Shown here: positions 46,848 through 55,445 of the stretch, piece by piece
Layout: every line of letters begins with the position of its first letter
How positions within the stretch are numbered: position 1 is the first letter of the stretch
DNA from: Cellulomonas sp. 73-145
GTDB taxonomy: Bacteria > Actinomycetota > Actinomycetes > Actinomycetales > Cellulomonadaceae
NCBI GenBank assembly: GCA_001898185.1
Contig: MKTI01000006.1
Location: 744,001-808,000 of the forward strand
DNA length: 64,000 bases
Direction: 5' to 3'
Position numbers and translations under genes: made by a program
The notes under the pieces: model-generated
Databases searched by the model: none
What the model was told of the DNA's origin: nothing
What the model saw: the letters and a program-made list of their open reading frames with translations, nothing else

Positions 46848-47309
46848 TCAGTCCGCCCAGGGGTGCACCAGCTCCTCAGCCGGGTGCGTCGGCATGGGCG
46901 CCGGCGGGACTCCCAGCACGGGCCCCGGCGGCAGGTGGTTGCGACCCCAGGCGGCGGCGCCGGCCGCGAGCAGCAGCAGGGCGACGCCGACGATCAGCAG
47001 CGCCAGCCACAGCGGCAGCACGTGCGCCAGTCCGACGACCGCCGCGCCGACCATGAGTGCCAGCGCGAGGACCGTCAGGACGGCCGCCACGGCGAAGGCG
47101 ATCGCCGAGGGTCGCACCTGCACGGCACGGGCCCGGACGGACCGGCTCACCGCGTCGATCTCCGCCATCACGGACGAGCGGACCCGGTCCTCCATCCGAC
47201 CGATCCGCTCCTTGGCCCGGTCGGCGATCGGCTCGGTGGTCCGGCCGGCGAGCCGGTGGGCGAGGCGGTCGAACAGGCCGTGGTGCTCGGGCTGCGGGGC
47301 GGAGGTCAC
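46848..47309 (-). CDS. Membrane protein of unknown function, holin-X-like layout
   Basis: A 153-residue protein with a charged, helical first 50 residues (ADRAKERIGRMEDRVRSSVMAEI), two hydrophobic helices (about residues 68-92 and 98-120) and a Pro-rich tail. The layout resembles the gene at 46350 but no clear sequence signature is shared. GTG at 47309 starts the reading. It lies 90 bases from the holin-X operon on the same strand and may belong with it. Confidence 0.65.
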   Translation of the reverse strand: MTSAPQPEHHGLFDRLAHRLAGRTTEPIADRAKERIGRMEDRVRSSVMAEIDAVSRSVRARAVQVRPSAIAFAVAAVLTVLALALMVGAAVVGLAHVLPLWLALLIVGVALLLLAAGAAAWGRNHLPPGPVLGVPPAPMPTHPAEELVHPWAD

Positions 47310-47540
47310 GATGACGTCCTCGGTGGATAGGCGGCGGTGGCTTGGTCCAGCGTAGGAGGAGGGTCACCCTGTCACCGGGACGATCGGCCCCGACACGGCG
47401 CTGACGAGGGGTGACGTGGTGCACGGACGTGCAGCGGGGCTCTGGGTGCCCCCGGCTCAGGGGTTTCCAGGGCGCAACCAGGGTCCGTTCAGGGTCGATG
47501 CCTGATGCCCGAGCCGCCGCACGGCTCGCAGGATCGAGCC

Positions 47541-48392
47541 ATGCCGACTCCGAGCCCCGCCCCCGACCAGCCCGCGGGCGCCACCTCCACTGCACCCGGC
47601 GCCGGTGCCGAGCCGGAGCCGCCGGAAGGCAGCCGGGCGCCTCGCCGGCCGAGACGGCTCGCCGCCGTGGCGGCCGCGCTCGGTGCCGGCGCCCGCCGGG
47701 CGCCGTTCGTGGAGGACGAGGTGCTCGGCCTGGCCCAGCTGGTCGGCCCCGGAGCCGTCTGCGTGGACGTCGGCGCGGAGTTCGGGCTGTACACCTGGAC
47801 CCTCGCGCACCTCGTCGGCCCCGCGGGTGCCGTGCACGCCATCGAGCCCCAACCCGACCTGACCCGCGTGCTCAGACTGGCAAAGCGCCTGGTCGGTGCG
47901 GCCCACGTGACGGTCCACCAGCTCGCCCTCGGTGCCGAACCGGGACGTGGGCACCTGTCGCTGCCGAGCCGACGCGGGATGCGGGTGCACGGCCGCGCGT
48001 TCCTGTCCGACGGCACGCACGGGCTGGGCTCCAACGCCGAGTTCAGCCGGCACCGCAGCCTTCCCGTTGAGGTCGACACCCTCGACGCCGTCGCGGCACG
48101 CCTCGCGCTGGCACGACTCGACCTGGTCAAGGCCGACGTCGAGGGCGCCGAGGAGCGGCTGCTCGCCGGCGGGAGCACGACGCTGGCCACCTTCCGCCCG
48201 CACCTGCTGCTCGAGCTCGAGGACCGGCACATGATGCGGTTCGACACCTCGGCGCGCAGCGTCGTCGGGCGGCTCGAGACGTTCGGCTACACCCCGTCGC
48301 ACTGGGCGGACGGCGCCTGGCGGCCGGGCATCGTCGGCCGCAACGTCCTGTTCCGCGCGGATGCTGCGGCCGACGGCAGCCGCCGCGGCTGA
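47541..48392 (+). CDS. FkbM family methyltransferase
   Basis: SAM-dependent methyltransferase of 283 residues. The SAM-binding region is VGPGAVCVDVGAEFGLYTWTLAHLVG near residues 65-90 with EP in AIEPQPDL, and the FkbM-type VDTLDAVAARLALARLDLVKADVEGAEERLLAGG near residue 165, then LLLELEDRH. A Pro/Ala-rich head of ~45 residues precedes the domain. ATG at 47541 has AGGA upstream and is favoured over one 36 bases earlier. The target molecule is unknown; FkbM enzymes O-methylate sugars or lipids. The opposite strand is open throughout this gene and is not considered coding. Confidence 0.82.
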   Translation: MPTPSPAPDQPAGATSTAPGAGAEPEPPEGSRAPRRPRRLAAVAAALGAGARRAPFVEDEVLGLAQLVGPGAVCVDVGAEFGLYTWTLAHLVGPAGAVHAIEPQPDLTRVLRLAKRLVGAAHVTVHQLALGAEPGRGHLSLPSRRGMRVHGRAFLSDGTHGLGSNAEFSRHRSLPVEVDTLDAVAARLALARLDLVKADVEGAEERLLAGGSTTLATFRPHLLLELEDRHMMRFDTSARSVVGRLETFGYTPSHWADGAWRPGIVGRNVLFRADAAADGSRRG

Positions 48393-48881
48393 GGCGCCGC
48401 CCACTGGGTCGCGGCTCGTCGCCGGCCTTGCCCGGCTCGGCTCACCTGCTCTGCCGGCTCCGTTCGGAGGGAGAGCTCGCCACGGTGACCGCACACGGGC
48501 GACGCGCCGCGGATCGAGCCCCACGAGCACCGCCGCCCCTACCGAGACGTGCATGGCGAGCAGCGCGCCCAGTGCCGGCAGGGATGCCGCGCCGAGGGGA
48601 CCGAGGAGCGAGACGCCGAACGTGGCCACACAGATCGCGCGCCACCACACCACCCTGCGCCTCGGTTGGACAGCGCGGAGCAGCACCGTCCGCACGCCCC
48701 ACGCCGCGACGGTGGCGAGCACCGCGACGACGACGACGGACAGCAGGTTGACCGTCGCTGGCGGCTCGCCCGCCACGAGACGGACGCCACCGAGCGGGAC
48801 GGCGAGCACCCAGACGGCCGACGCAGCGAGCGCGGCAGCGACGGCGACGGACCAGACGGGGAACGGGCGGGACGGGTGCAT
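48393..48881 (-). CDS. DUF6069-like four-helix membrane protein, 3' end unclear
   Basis: From the ATG at 48881 (GGAGA upstream) the product has four hydrophobic helices: a front SVAVAAALAASAVWVLAVPLGGV, then VVVVAVLATVAAWGV, a third ending FGVSLLGPLGAASLPALG and LLAMHVSVGAAVLVG. This matches DUF6069 membrane proteins, which normally stop after about 130 residues. Here no stop follows: the frame runs on to 47457, antisense to the methyltransferase gene. The 3' limit given is where that gene begins, not a real stop. A lost stop or a frameshift around 48440-48500 is possible. Function unknown. Confidence 0.55.
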
Positions 48882-48998
48882 GACGCGGTCTCCTTCGGGC
48901 TGGGTCCCGGGGTGGGACACGTCCGACGCTGGTGCACGGCGGTCGACGGCGGATCGTGCGATGGTCGAGCTGCCAGCAGACCGAGGGACCGGGCACCC

Positions 48999-49012
48999 CC
49001 TACCGAGGTAGG
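48999..49012. promoter_or_regulatory. Short palindrome CCTACC-GA-GGTAGG before the two-component genes
   Basis: Six-base arms with a 2-base centre lie 24 bases upstream of a TAGGCT -10-like box and 36 bases before the kinase ATG. The place suits a binding site, perhaps for the response regulator encoded here. Confidence 0.35.
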
Positions 49013-49035
49013 TCGACCGTGGTGGTGCCCGTTCC

Positions 49036-49041
49036 TAGGCT
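49036..49041 (+). promoter_or_regulatory. -10 box TAGGCT for leaderless kinase gene
   Basis: TAGGCT ends 6 bases before the ATG at 49048 with no ribosome binding site between. Confidence 0.45.
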
Positions 49042-49047
49042 CGGCGC

Positions 49048-50196
49048 ATGACCCCCGACCTCGTCGACTGCCCGCCCGAGGCGGTGCTGCGGGCTCACCG
49101 CGGCTCCCTCGTGCCGGCCCTCGTCGGGCTCGCGGCGCTCACCGGGCTCGCTGCGTGGCCGCACGGGTCGTACGGGACCGCACCCGTGCTGCTGGTCCTC
49201 GACGTCGCGGTCGGCGTCGCCGCGCTGGCCGCCGTCCCGCTGGTGCTGCGCCGGCCGACCCTGGCGGGTGTGGTGCTCGGCGTGCTGGCGGCGCTGAGCC
49301 CGGCGGCGACCCCCGCGGCGACCGCAGGGACGTTCGTCGCGGCGCGGCTGCATCCCGTGCGGACGTCGTGGCGGGTGGCGGCCGCGAGCGCGGCCGGGCA
49401 CGCGGTCCTCGTGCTGTGGCGGCCGACGGGCCTGCAGTGGGGCTGGTGGATGGTGTGCGACGTCGCCGTGCACGCCGCCCTCCTCGGATGGGGCGCGTAC
49501 CTGCGCGCCCGCGCGTCGCTGCTGGACGTATGGCGCGAGCGTGCGGTCCGGGCCGAGCGCGAGCAGGAGAGGCGGGTCGACGAAGCACGGCTCGCCGAGC
49601 GGACGCGGATCGCCCGGGAGATGCACGACTCGCTGGCGCACCGGTTGTCGCTCCTGGCCACCACGGCCGGGGCGCTCGAGTACCGCCCGGACCTGTCGCC
49701 CGAGCAGGTCGCCGGCGCCGCGGGCGTGGTGCGGGAGCAGGCCGGTGCGGCGCTCGACGACCTGCGCACCGTCGTCGGCCTCCTGCGGTCCGGCCCCGAC
49801 GAGCTGGCCCCGCAGCCGGGGCTGGCCGACGTCGCCGCGCTCGTCGACCAGCAGCGTGCGGCCGGGACGCACGTCGACCTGCAGGTGCCCGACGACCTCG
49901 ACCTGCCGGCCGCCGTCGGCCTCGCCGTGTTCCGTACCTGCCAGGAGGGGCTGACGAACGCCCGCCGGCACGCGCCCGGGAGCGCGGTGCAGGTGGAGGT
50001 CGCGCGGTCGCACGACGCGGTGCGCGTGCGGGTGCAGGACGACGGGCCGCGGGGTCGCGCGGCCGTCCCCATCGAGGGGACGGGCACGGGGCTGGTCGGG
50101 CTGCGCGAACGGGTCGAGCTGCTCGGGGGACGGGTGGAGGCCCGTCCCGCCGCAGGTGGGTTCGTGCTCGCCGTCGAGATCCCGGTGACCCGGTGA
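49048..50196 (+). CDS. Two-component sensor histidine kinase (NarL-group, HisKA_3)
   Basis: Membrane histidine kinase of 382 residues. About five hydrophobic helices occupy residues 20-155, with almost no extracytoplasmic loop, so the signal is probably sensed in or at the membrane. A basic coiled linker leads to ARLAERTRIAREMHDSLAHRLSLL with the phosphorylated His in MHDS, then a HATPase part with FRTCQEGLTNARRHA (N box), DDGPRG and GTGTGLVGLRERVELLGG. TGA at 50194 overlaps the start of the response regulator. The input signal is unknown. Confidence 0.92.
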   Translation: MTPDLVDCPPEAVLRAHRGSLVPALVGLAALTGLAAWPHGSYGTAPVLLVLDVAVGVAALAAVPLVLRRPTLAGVVLGVLAALSPAATPAATAGTFVAARLHPVRTSWRVAAASAAGHAVLVLWRPTGLQWGWWMVCDVAVHAALLGWGAYLRARASLLDVWRERAVRAEREQERRVDEARLAERTRIAREMHDSLAHRLSLLATTAGALEYRPDLSPEQVAGAAGVVREQAGAALDDLRTVVGLLRSGPDELAPQPGLADVAALVDQQRAAGTHVDLQVPDDLDLPAAVGLAVFRTCQEGLTNARRHAPGSAVQVEVARSHDAVRVRVQDDGPRGRAAVPIEGTGTGLVGLRERVELLGGRVEARPAAGGFVLAVEIPVTR

Positions 50197-50858
50197 CCGC
50201 CCCGGTCCGGGTGCTCGTGGTGGACGACGACCCGCTGGTGCGGTCCGGCCTGACGCTGATGCTCGACGGTGCCGACGGCATCGTCGTCGTGGGTGAGGTC
50301 GCGGACGGCGCCGGCGTCCCGGCGGCGCTCGACGCCCACCCGGTCGACGTCGTCCTCATGGACCTGCGCATGCCGGGGGTCGACGGCGTCAGGGCCACCC
50401 GGGCCGTGCGCGCGCGGCGCGACCCACCGGCGGTCGTGGTGCTCACGACCTTCGACACCGGCGCGGAGATCGACGGCGCGATGGCGGCGGGTGCGAGCGG
50501 CTACCTGCTCAAGGACACACCGCCGGCGCGCCTCGTCGCGGCCGTGCAGGCGGCCGCCGCCGGGGAGCCCGTGCTGTCTCCGACCGTCGCCCGTCGGCTG
50601 ATGGACACCACGGCCCGCACGGGTTCCGTCCGCGAGGACGCCCGGGCTCTTCTGGCCGCGCTGACCGCGCGCGAGCGGGACGTGGTGCTGGCGATCGGCG
50701 CAGGGGCGTCGAACGCCGACGTCGGGCGCCGGCTGTACCTGTCCGTGCCGACCGTGAAGGCCCACGTGTCGGCGATCCTGCTCAAGCTGGGCCTCGACAA
50801 CCGGACGCAGATCGCGCTGCTCGTGCACGACGCGGGGCTCGACGACAGCCCGGGGTGA
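50193..50858 (+). CDS. Response regulator, NarL/LuxR type
   Basis: A 221-residue DNA-binding response regulator. The receiver shows VVDDDPLVRSG at the front, the phospho-acceptor in VVLMDLRMPGVDG (Asp near residue 54), the Thr in LTTF and Lys in YLLKDTPP. The C-terminal LuxR-type HTH reads LTARERDVVLAIGAGASNADVGRRLYLSVPTVKAHVSAILLKLGLDNRTQIA. GTG at 50193 overlaps the kinase stop, so the pair is co-translated. A palindrome before the kinase gene is a possible target site. Confidence 0.93.
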   Translation: MTAPVRVLVVDDDPLVRSGLTLMLDGADGIVVVGEVADGAGVPAALDAHPVDVVLMDLRMPGVDGVRATRAVRARRDPPAVVVLTTFDTGAEIDGAMAAGASGYLLKDTPPARLVAAVQAAAAGEPVLSPTVARRLMDTTARTGSVREDARALLAALTARERDVVLAIGAGASNADVGRRLYLSVPTVKAHVSAILLKLGLDNRTQIALLVHDAGLDDSPG

Positions 50859-50922
50859 GACATCGCGCACCGGGCTGGCCCGGGGCATGACGCAGGGGGA
50901 GTGACGCGGTCGGGGAAACAGA

Positions 50923-50949
50923 AGAACCCCCTGGTGACCAGGGGGTTCT
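50923..50949 (-). terminator. Intrinsic terminator after the tRNA genes
   Basis: A perfect 12-bp stem (AGAACCCCCTGG) with a 3-base loop lies 7 bases beyond the 3' end of tRNA-Phe. On the minus strand it is followed by TCTGTTT. It may also stop transcription from the response regulator gene on the plus strand. Confidence 0.8.
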
Positions 50950-50955
50950 CGAGAG

Positions 50956-51028
50956 TGGCTCCGACCGGCGTCGATCCGGTGACCTCACGATTTTCAGTCG
51001 TGCGCTCTACCAACTGAGCTACAGAGCC
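50956..51028 (-). tRNA. tRNA-Phe (anticodon GAA)
   Basis: Read on the minus strand, 73 bases with a GGCTCTG acceptor stem, D-loop TAGCTCAGTTGGTAGAGC, anticodon loop CTGAAAA and a T-arm of CCGGATCGACGCCGG. Position 73 is A and the CCA end is not encoded. Last of three tRNA genes. Confidence 0.95.
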
Positions 51029-51067
51029 TCGATACGACGACGCCGGTCCGAGGACCGGCGCTTCGAG

Positions 51068-51141
51068 CGACCCCGACGGGACTTGAACCCGCGACCTCCG
51101 CCGTGACAGGGCGGCGCGCTAACCAACTGCGCTACGGGGCC
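51068..51141 (-). tRNA. tRNA-Asp (anticodon GTC)
   Basis: Minus strand, 74 bases, acceptor GGCCCCG pairing with CGGGGTC, D-arm GCGCAGTTGGTTAGCGC, anticodon loop CTGTCAC and T-loop GGGTTCAAGTCCC. CCA is not encoded. Confidence 0.95.
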
Positions 51142-51168
51142 TTGGTGTAAGGCCTTTGCACTGCTCCG

Positions 51169-51241
51169 TACCCCCAACGGGATTCGAACCCGTGCTACCG
51201 CCGTGAAAGGGCGGGGTCCTAGGCCGCTAGACGATGGGGGC
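51169..51241 (-). tRNA. tRNA-Glu (anticodon TTC)
   Basis: Minus strand, 73 bases, acceptor GCCCCCA, D-arm TCGTCTAGCGGCCTAGGA, anticodon loop CTTTCAC and T-loop GGGTTCGAATCCC. First in the Glu-Asp-Phe order; CCA is not encoded. Confidence 0.95.
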
Positions 51242-51360
51242 TCACGCCCCAACGTCGAGGCGTCGGAAGACCGGTGACGATCATACGGGTCAGGCGCCGA
51301 ACCACCAAAGCGGGATCCTGTGGGGCGCGACACGTCGGCGCGGGACGGGAGGATGGGTCC

Positions 51361-51711
51361 GTGGTCGAGATGAGCCGGGAGGACTTCGAGGACGCGGTCC
51401 GCGACGCCCTCGACAGCATCCCGCCGGAGCTCGGCGAGCTGATGGACAACGTCGTCGTGCTGGTGGAGGACGACGGCCCGGAGGACGAGCCGGCGCTGCT
51501 CGGCCTGTACGAGGGCACGCCGCTCACCGAGCGGACCGATGCGTGGTTCGGGTCGCTCCCGGACCGCATCACGGTGTTCCGCAACCCCACGCTGGCCGTG
51601 TGCCACGACCGTGCCGAGGTGGTCGAGGAGGTGGCCGTCACGGTGGTGCACGAGGTGGCGCACCACTTCGGCATCGACGACGAGCGGCTCGAGGAGCTGG
51701 GGTGGGACTGA
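51361..51711 (+). CDS. Zincin-like metallopeptidase family protein
   Basis: A 116-residue single-domain protein of the zincin-1 (PF06262-like) type. The metal-binding HEVAH is at residues 97-101, followed by HFGIDDERLEELG, which is typical of the family; the front reads SREDFEDAVRDALDSIPPELGELMDNV. Peptidase activity has not been shown for most members. GTG at 51361 is preferred because GGGAGGA lies 7 bases upstream, though an ATG 9 bases later is possible. It sits just after the tRNA cluster. Confidence 0.87.
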   Translation: MVEMSREDFEDAVRDALDSIPPELGELMDNVVVLVEDDGPEDEPALLGLYEGTPLTERTDAWFGSLPDRITVFRNPTLAVCHDRAEVVEEVAVTVVHEVAHHFGIDDERLEELGWD

Positions 51712-51754
51712 GGCGGCGCGTGGCGGCCGGGCCGCGGAGCCAGGGGAGCGGTCG

Positions 51755-52714
51755 ATGACGGCGGCGGGCGCCGGTCACGGGCGTGGCGGGCACGGGCACG
51801 GTGGGCACGGGCATCCGCACGGTGCCACCGCGGCGGGTGCGCACCGGGGGCGGCTGACCGCGGTGCTCGTCGTCACCCTGGCCGTCATGGTGGTCGAGGT
51901 GGTCGGCGGGGTGCTGTCCGGGTCGTTCGCGCTGGTGGCCGACGCGGGTCACATGCTGACGGACGCCGGCGGGCTGGCCCTCGCGCTGGTCGCCACCGGG
52001 CTGGCCGCGCGACCGGCCACGGCCGCGCGGACCTACGGCTGGCAGCGGGCCGAGGTGCTCGCCGCCCTGGTCAACGGGATGCTGGTCGCAGTCGTCGGCG
52101 TGGTGGTGCTGGTCGAGGGCGTGCAGCGGCTGGTGCACCCGGGACCGGTCCGGGCCGGGCTGATGCTGGCCGTGGCCGCCGTCGGGCTGGTCGCCAACGG
52201 CGTGGGTCTCGGGCTGCTGCACCAGGGGCAGGGGCGGTCGCTCAACGTGCGGGCGGCCTACCTCGAGGTGCTTGGGGACCTGCTGGGCTCCGCCGCTGCG
52301 GTGGTCGCCGCGCTCGTCGTGCTCGGCACCGGCTGGACGCGCGCGGACGGCGCGGCGTCGGTGCTGATCGGCCTGCTGATCCTGCCGCGCGCCGCGGTGC
52401 TGCTGCGCCAGGTCGCCGACGTGCTGCTCGAGGCGACGCCCGAGGGCGTGGACCTGGAGACCGTGCGGACCCACATCGGCGCGCTGCCGGGCGTGTGCGG
52501 CGTGCACGACCTGCACGCCTGGACCATCACGTCCGGGGTGCCGGTGCTCTCGGCGCACGTGGTGGTGGACGACGACGTGCTCGAGGCCGGTGGCACCGGC
52601 CGCGTGCTCGACCAGCTGCGCGGCTGCCTCACCGGCCACTTCGACGTCGAGCACTGCACGTTCCAGCTGGAACCCGCGTCCGGCGGCCCGTCCGAGCCCG
52701 TGACCCACGCCTAG
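51755..52714 (+). CDS. Cation diffusion facilitator (CDF) metal exporter
   Basis: A 319-residue exporter of zinc, cadmium, cobalt or similar divalent ions in exchange for protons. The first 30 residues are His-rich (HGRGGHGHGGHGHPHG), a probable metal sensor; six helices follow with the transport motif ADAGHMLTDAGGLALAL in helix 2 and VRAAYLEVLGDLLGSAAA in helix 5. The C-terminal cytosolic domain has VCGVHDLHAWTITSGVPVLSAHVVV. The His-x3-Asp metal site is intact. GGGGAGCG lies before ATG at 51755. The stop overlaps the -10 box of the next gene. Confidence 0.92.
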   Translation: MTAAGAGHGRGGHGHGGHGHPHGATAAGAHRGRLTAVLVVTLAVMVVEVVGGVLSGSFALVADAGHMLTDAGGLALALVATGLAARPATAARTYGWQRAEVLAALVNGMLVAVVGVVVLVEGVQRLVHPGPVRAGLMLAVAAVGLVANGVGLGLLHQGQGRSLNVRAAYLEVLGDLLGSAAAVVAALVVLGTGWTRADGAASVLIGLLILPRAAVLLRQVADVLLEATPEGVDLETVRTHIGALPGVCGVHDLHAWTITSGVPVLSAHVVVDDDVLEAGGTGRVLDQLRGCLTGHFDVEHCTFQLEPASGGPSEPVTHA

Positions 52715-52717
52715 GCT
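52712..52717 (+). promoter_or_regulatory. -10 box TAGGCT for the leaderless LLM gene
   Basis: TAGGCT begins at the CDF gene's stop codon and ends 6 bases before the ATG at 52724. No ribosome binding site is present. Confidence 0.45.
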
Positions 52718-52723
52718 CCGGCC

Positions 52724-53631
52724 ATGCGCATCGGAGTGGTGATCCTGCCGCAGGAGCGGTGGTCGGTGTCCCGGCAGCACTGGCTCGAGGCGGAGCAGCT
52801 CGGCTTCGACCACGCGTGGACCTACGACCACCTGGCGTGGCGGTCGCTGGCCGACCAGCCGTGGTTCGCCACGGTGCCGCTGCTGGCGGCGGCCGGTGCC
52901 GTGACCAGCACCATCGGGCTGGGCACCTGGGTCGCGTCGCCGAACTTCCGGCACCCCGTGCCGTTCGCCAAGGACGTGATGGGGCTGGACGACGTCACGG
53001 GTGGCCGGCTGCTGCTCGGCCTCGGGGCCGGGGGTGAGGGGTTCGACGCGCGCGTGCTGGGGCCGGCGCCGACCAGGGGTGAGCGGACGTCGCGGTTCGA
53101 GGAGTTCGTCGAGCTGCTGGACACGCTGCTCACCCAGTCGGTGACGGACCACACCGGCCGCTGGTACACCGCGACCGACGCGCGGATGGTGCCGGGGACG
53201 ATCGCGCGCCTCGGACACCGTTCGTGGTCGCGGCGAACGGTCCGCGCACCATGGCGCTCGCGGCGAGGTACGGGCAGGGCTGGGCGACGTACGGGCCGGT
53301 GGTGCCGGACGGGACGGGCGCGGGTGCCCAGGACCAGTGGTGGGCGGGTCTGGCGGAGCTCGCGGCGGCGTACGACGAGATCGAGGCGACCGCGGGGCAC
53401 CGCGAGCCCGCACGCCGGTACCTGAGCATCGACGGGGCGCCGGTGTTCTCGCTGGAGTCGGTGGAGACCGCCGTCGAGGGCGTGCACCGGGCGGCCGAGC
53501 TCGGGTTCACCGACGTGGTGCTGCACCGGCCGCGCGCCGACGGCATCTACGCCGGCTCGCTGGACACGTACCGGGCGTTCGCCGAGCGGCTGCCCGAGCT
53601 GCAGCGGGTGGAGACCACGCCGCGTCGCTGA
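52724..53631 (+). pseudogene. LLM class flavin-dependent oxidoreductase, broken by a one-base frameshift
   Basis: Luciferase-like F420/FMN oxidoreductase of about 302 residues, split between two frames. The first frame reads MRIGVVILPQERWSVSRQHW...TYDHLAW and GGRLLLGLGAGGEGFDAR as in LLM enzymes, up to about 53208. The continuation PFVVAANGPRTMALAARYGQGW is in the next frame. One missing C near 53208-53211, where GCGCC is expected to be GCGCCC, would restore a smooth RPRTPF junction. Both halves are otherwise clean, so this is either a recent mutation or a sequencing error. The C-terminus reaches the stop at 53629-53631. Confidence 0.82.
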
Positions 53632-53677
53632 GGACCACTCCGGTGCGGACGGCGGTCGAGGAGGCCCAGGACGCAGA

Positions 53678-53718
53678 ACGGCCCCTGTCACGCCGTGTGC
53701 CGGCGCGGCAGGGGCCGT
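53678..53718. terminator. Bidirectional terminator between the LLM and ABC genes
   Basis: Perfect arms ACGGCCCCTG (53678-53687) and CAGGGGCCGT (53709-53718) with an inner CGCCG/CGGCG stem separate the convergent genes. Confidence 0.7.
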
Positions 53719-53738
53719 CGTCTGCCTGGGGCGGACCG

Positions 53739-55445
53739 TCAGCGCGTGACCAGTGCCCGCCACGCCTCGCGCCGCTCGGCCTGCTCCACCGGGTCCGGCA
53801 CCGGCAGGGAGGCCAGCAGGCGCTGGGTGTAGGGGTCCTGCGGCGCGCCGAGCACCTGAGCCCCGGTGCCCTGCTCCACCAGCTTCCCGTGGTGCAGCAC
53901 GGCGATCCGGTCGGCCAGCAGGTCCACCACCGCCAGATCGTGGCTGATGAACAGGCACGCGAAGCCGAGCTCCTCCTGCAGCCGCGCGAACAGGTCGAGC
54001 ACGCGGGCCTGCACCGACACGTCCAGCGCGGAAGTCGGCTCGTCGGCGATCAGCAGCTCGGGGTCGAGCGCGAGGGCACGCGCCAGGGAGGCGCGCTGAC
54101 GCTGGCCGCCGGACAGCTCGTGCGGGAACCGGTCGCCGTACGCCTTGGGCAGCTGGACGGCCTCGAGCAGCTCGTCCACCCGCGGACGGGCGGCGTCCAG
54201 GTCCTTGGCGACGCCGTGGACCAGCAGCGGCTCGGCCACGCAGGCCGCGATGGTCAGCAGCGGGTTGAAGCTGGTGGCCGGGTCCTGGAACACGAAGCCG
54301 ATGCGGCGCCGGACTGCCCGGAAGTCGCGCTCGTGGATGCCGCGCACCTGGGTGCCGAGCACCGTCAGCTCCCCGCCGGTGACCGGCGTGAGGCCGGCGA
54401 TGGCCCGGCCGATAGTCGTCTTGCCGCTGCCGGACTCGCCGACCAGGCCGAGCACCTCGCCGGCGTGGATCGACAGGTCGACACCGTCCACCGCGGTGAA
54501 CCCCGGACGGCGGAACCGGCCCGGGTAGGTGATGGTGAGCGACCTCGCCTCGACCACGGGCGCCCCGGTCGACGGCGCCGCCGTCAGCGCGGTCTCGCCC
54601 ACCGGGGCCGTCCGCGCCGGGCGCAGCCGCGGCCCGCCCACCCGCGGGACCGCGTCGAGCAGCGCCCGCGTGTACGGGTGCTGCGGCGCCGAGAACAGCG
54701 TGCGGACGTCCGCCTGCTCGACGATCCGGCCGTGGTACATCACCGCCACCTGGTCCGCCAGGTCCGCCACCACGCCCATGTTGTGCGTGATCAGGACGAT
54801 CGCGGTGCCGAACTCCTCGGGCAGCCGCCGCAGCAGGTCGAGGATCTCGGCCTGCACCGTGACGTCCAGGGCTGTGGTCGGCTCGTCGGCGATCACCAGG
54901 CCCGGGTTGAGCACCAGCGCCTGGGCGATGACGATGCGCTGCTTCTGCCCGCCGGAGAACTGGTGCGGGTAGTGCTTGGCGCGCTCCTCCGGGTCGGGGA
55001 TGCCGACCCGGCGCAGCACGTCGACCGCCTCGCGGTGCGCCTCGGCCCGGGTCAGCCGGCGGTGGGCGCGCAGGCCCTCGGCGATCTGCCAACCCACCGG
55101 GAACACCGGGTTCAGCGCGGTGGACGGCTCCTGGAACACCATGGCCGCGTCCCGGCCGCGCACCTCCCGCAGCCGGGAGGGGCTGAGCGAGAGCACGTCG
55201 GAGGACGCCGCGTCGTCGTTGCGGCGCAGCACCACGGCACCGGACGCCAGCGCCGTCTCGGGCAGCAGGCCCAGGATGGAGCGGGCGGTGACGGTCTTCC
55301 CGGAGCCGGACTCGCCGACGATGGCGAGCACCTGACCGGGGTCGACGTGCAGGCTGACGCCGCGCACGGCGGCGACGTCACCCGCGTCGGTGGCGAACGT
55401 GACCTTCAGGTCCCGGACGTCGATGACGGGCTCCTGCGCGCTCAT
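53739..55445 (-). CDS. ABC transporter, two fused ATP-binding domains (dipeptide/oligopeptide type)
   Basis: A 568-residue protein that fuses the DppD- and DppF-like ATPases of a peptide or nickel transporter. Each half has its own Walker A (GESGSGKT near residues 40 and 315), the ABC signature (FSGGQKQR and LSGGQRQR) and Walker B (LVIADEPTTALD and LLIADEPTSALD), so both sites look active. The second half ends with the OPP-type LVEQGTGAQVLGAPQDPYT region. ATG at 55445 overlaps the permease stop. It is the last gene of the operon that starts at 59433. Confidence 0.93.
   Translation of the reverse strand: MSAQEPVIDVRDLKVTFATDAGDVAAVRGVSLHVDPGQVLAIVGESGSGKTVTARSILGLLPETALASGAVVLRRNDDAASSDVLSLSPSRLREVRGRDAAMVFQEPSTALNPVFPVGWQIAEGLRAHRRLTRAEAHREAVDVLRRVGIPDPEERAKHYPHQFSGGQKQRIVIAQALVLNPGLVIADEPTTALDVTVQAEILDLLRRLPEEFGTAIVLITHNMGVVADLADQVAVMYHGRIVEQADVRTLFSAPQHPYTRALLDAVPRVGGPRLRPARTAPVGETALTAAPSTGAPVVEARSLTITYPGRFRRPGFTAVDGVDLSIHAGEVLGLVGESGSGKTTIGRAIAGLTPVTGGELTVLGTQVRGIHERDFRAVRRRIGFVFQDPATSFNPLLTIAACVAEPLLVHGVAKDLDAARPRVDELLEAVQLPKAYGDRFPHELSGGQRQRASLARALALDPELLIADEPTSALDVSVQARVLDLFARLQEELGFACLFISHDLAVVDLLADRIAVLHHGKLVEQGTGAQVLGAPQDPYTQRLLASLPVPDPVEQAERREAWRALVTR

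Noticed and set aside
46051..47309. Holin-like genes as a sign of a prophage
   Set aside because: No phage structural, integrase or lysis genes are nearby; the holin-X family is chromosomal in actinobacteria.
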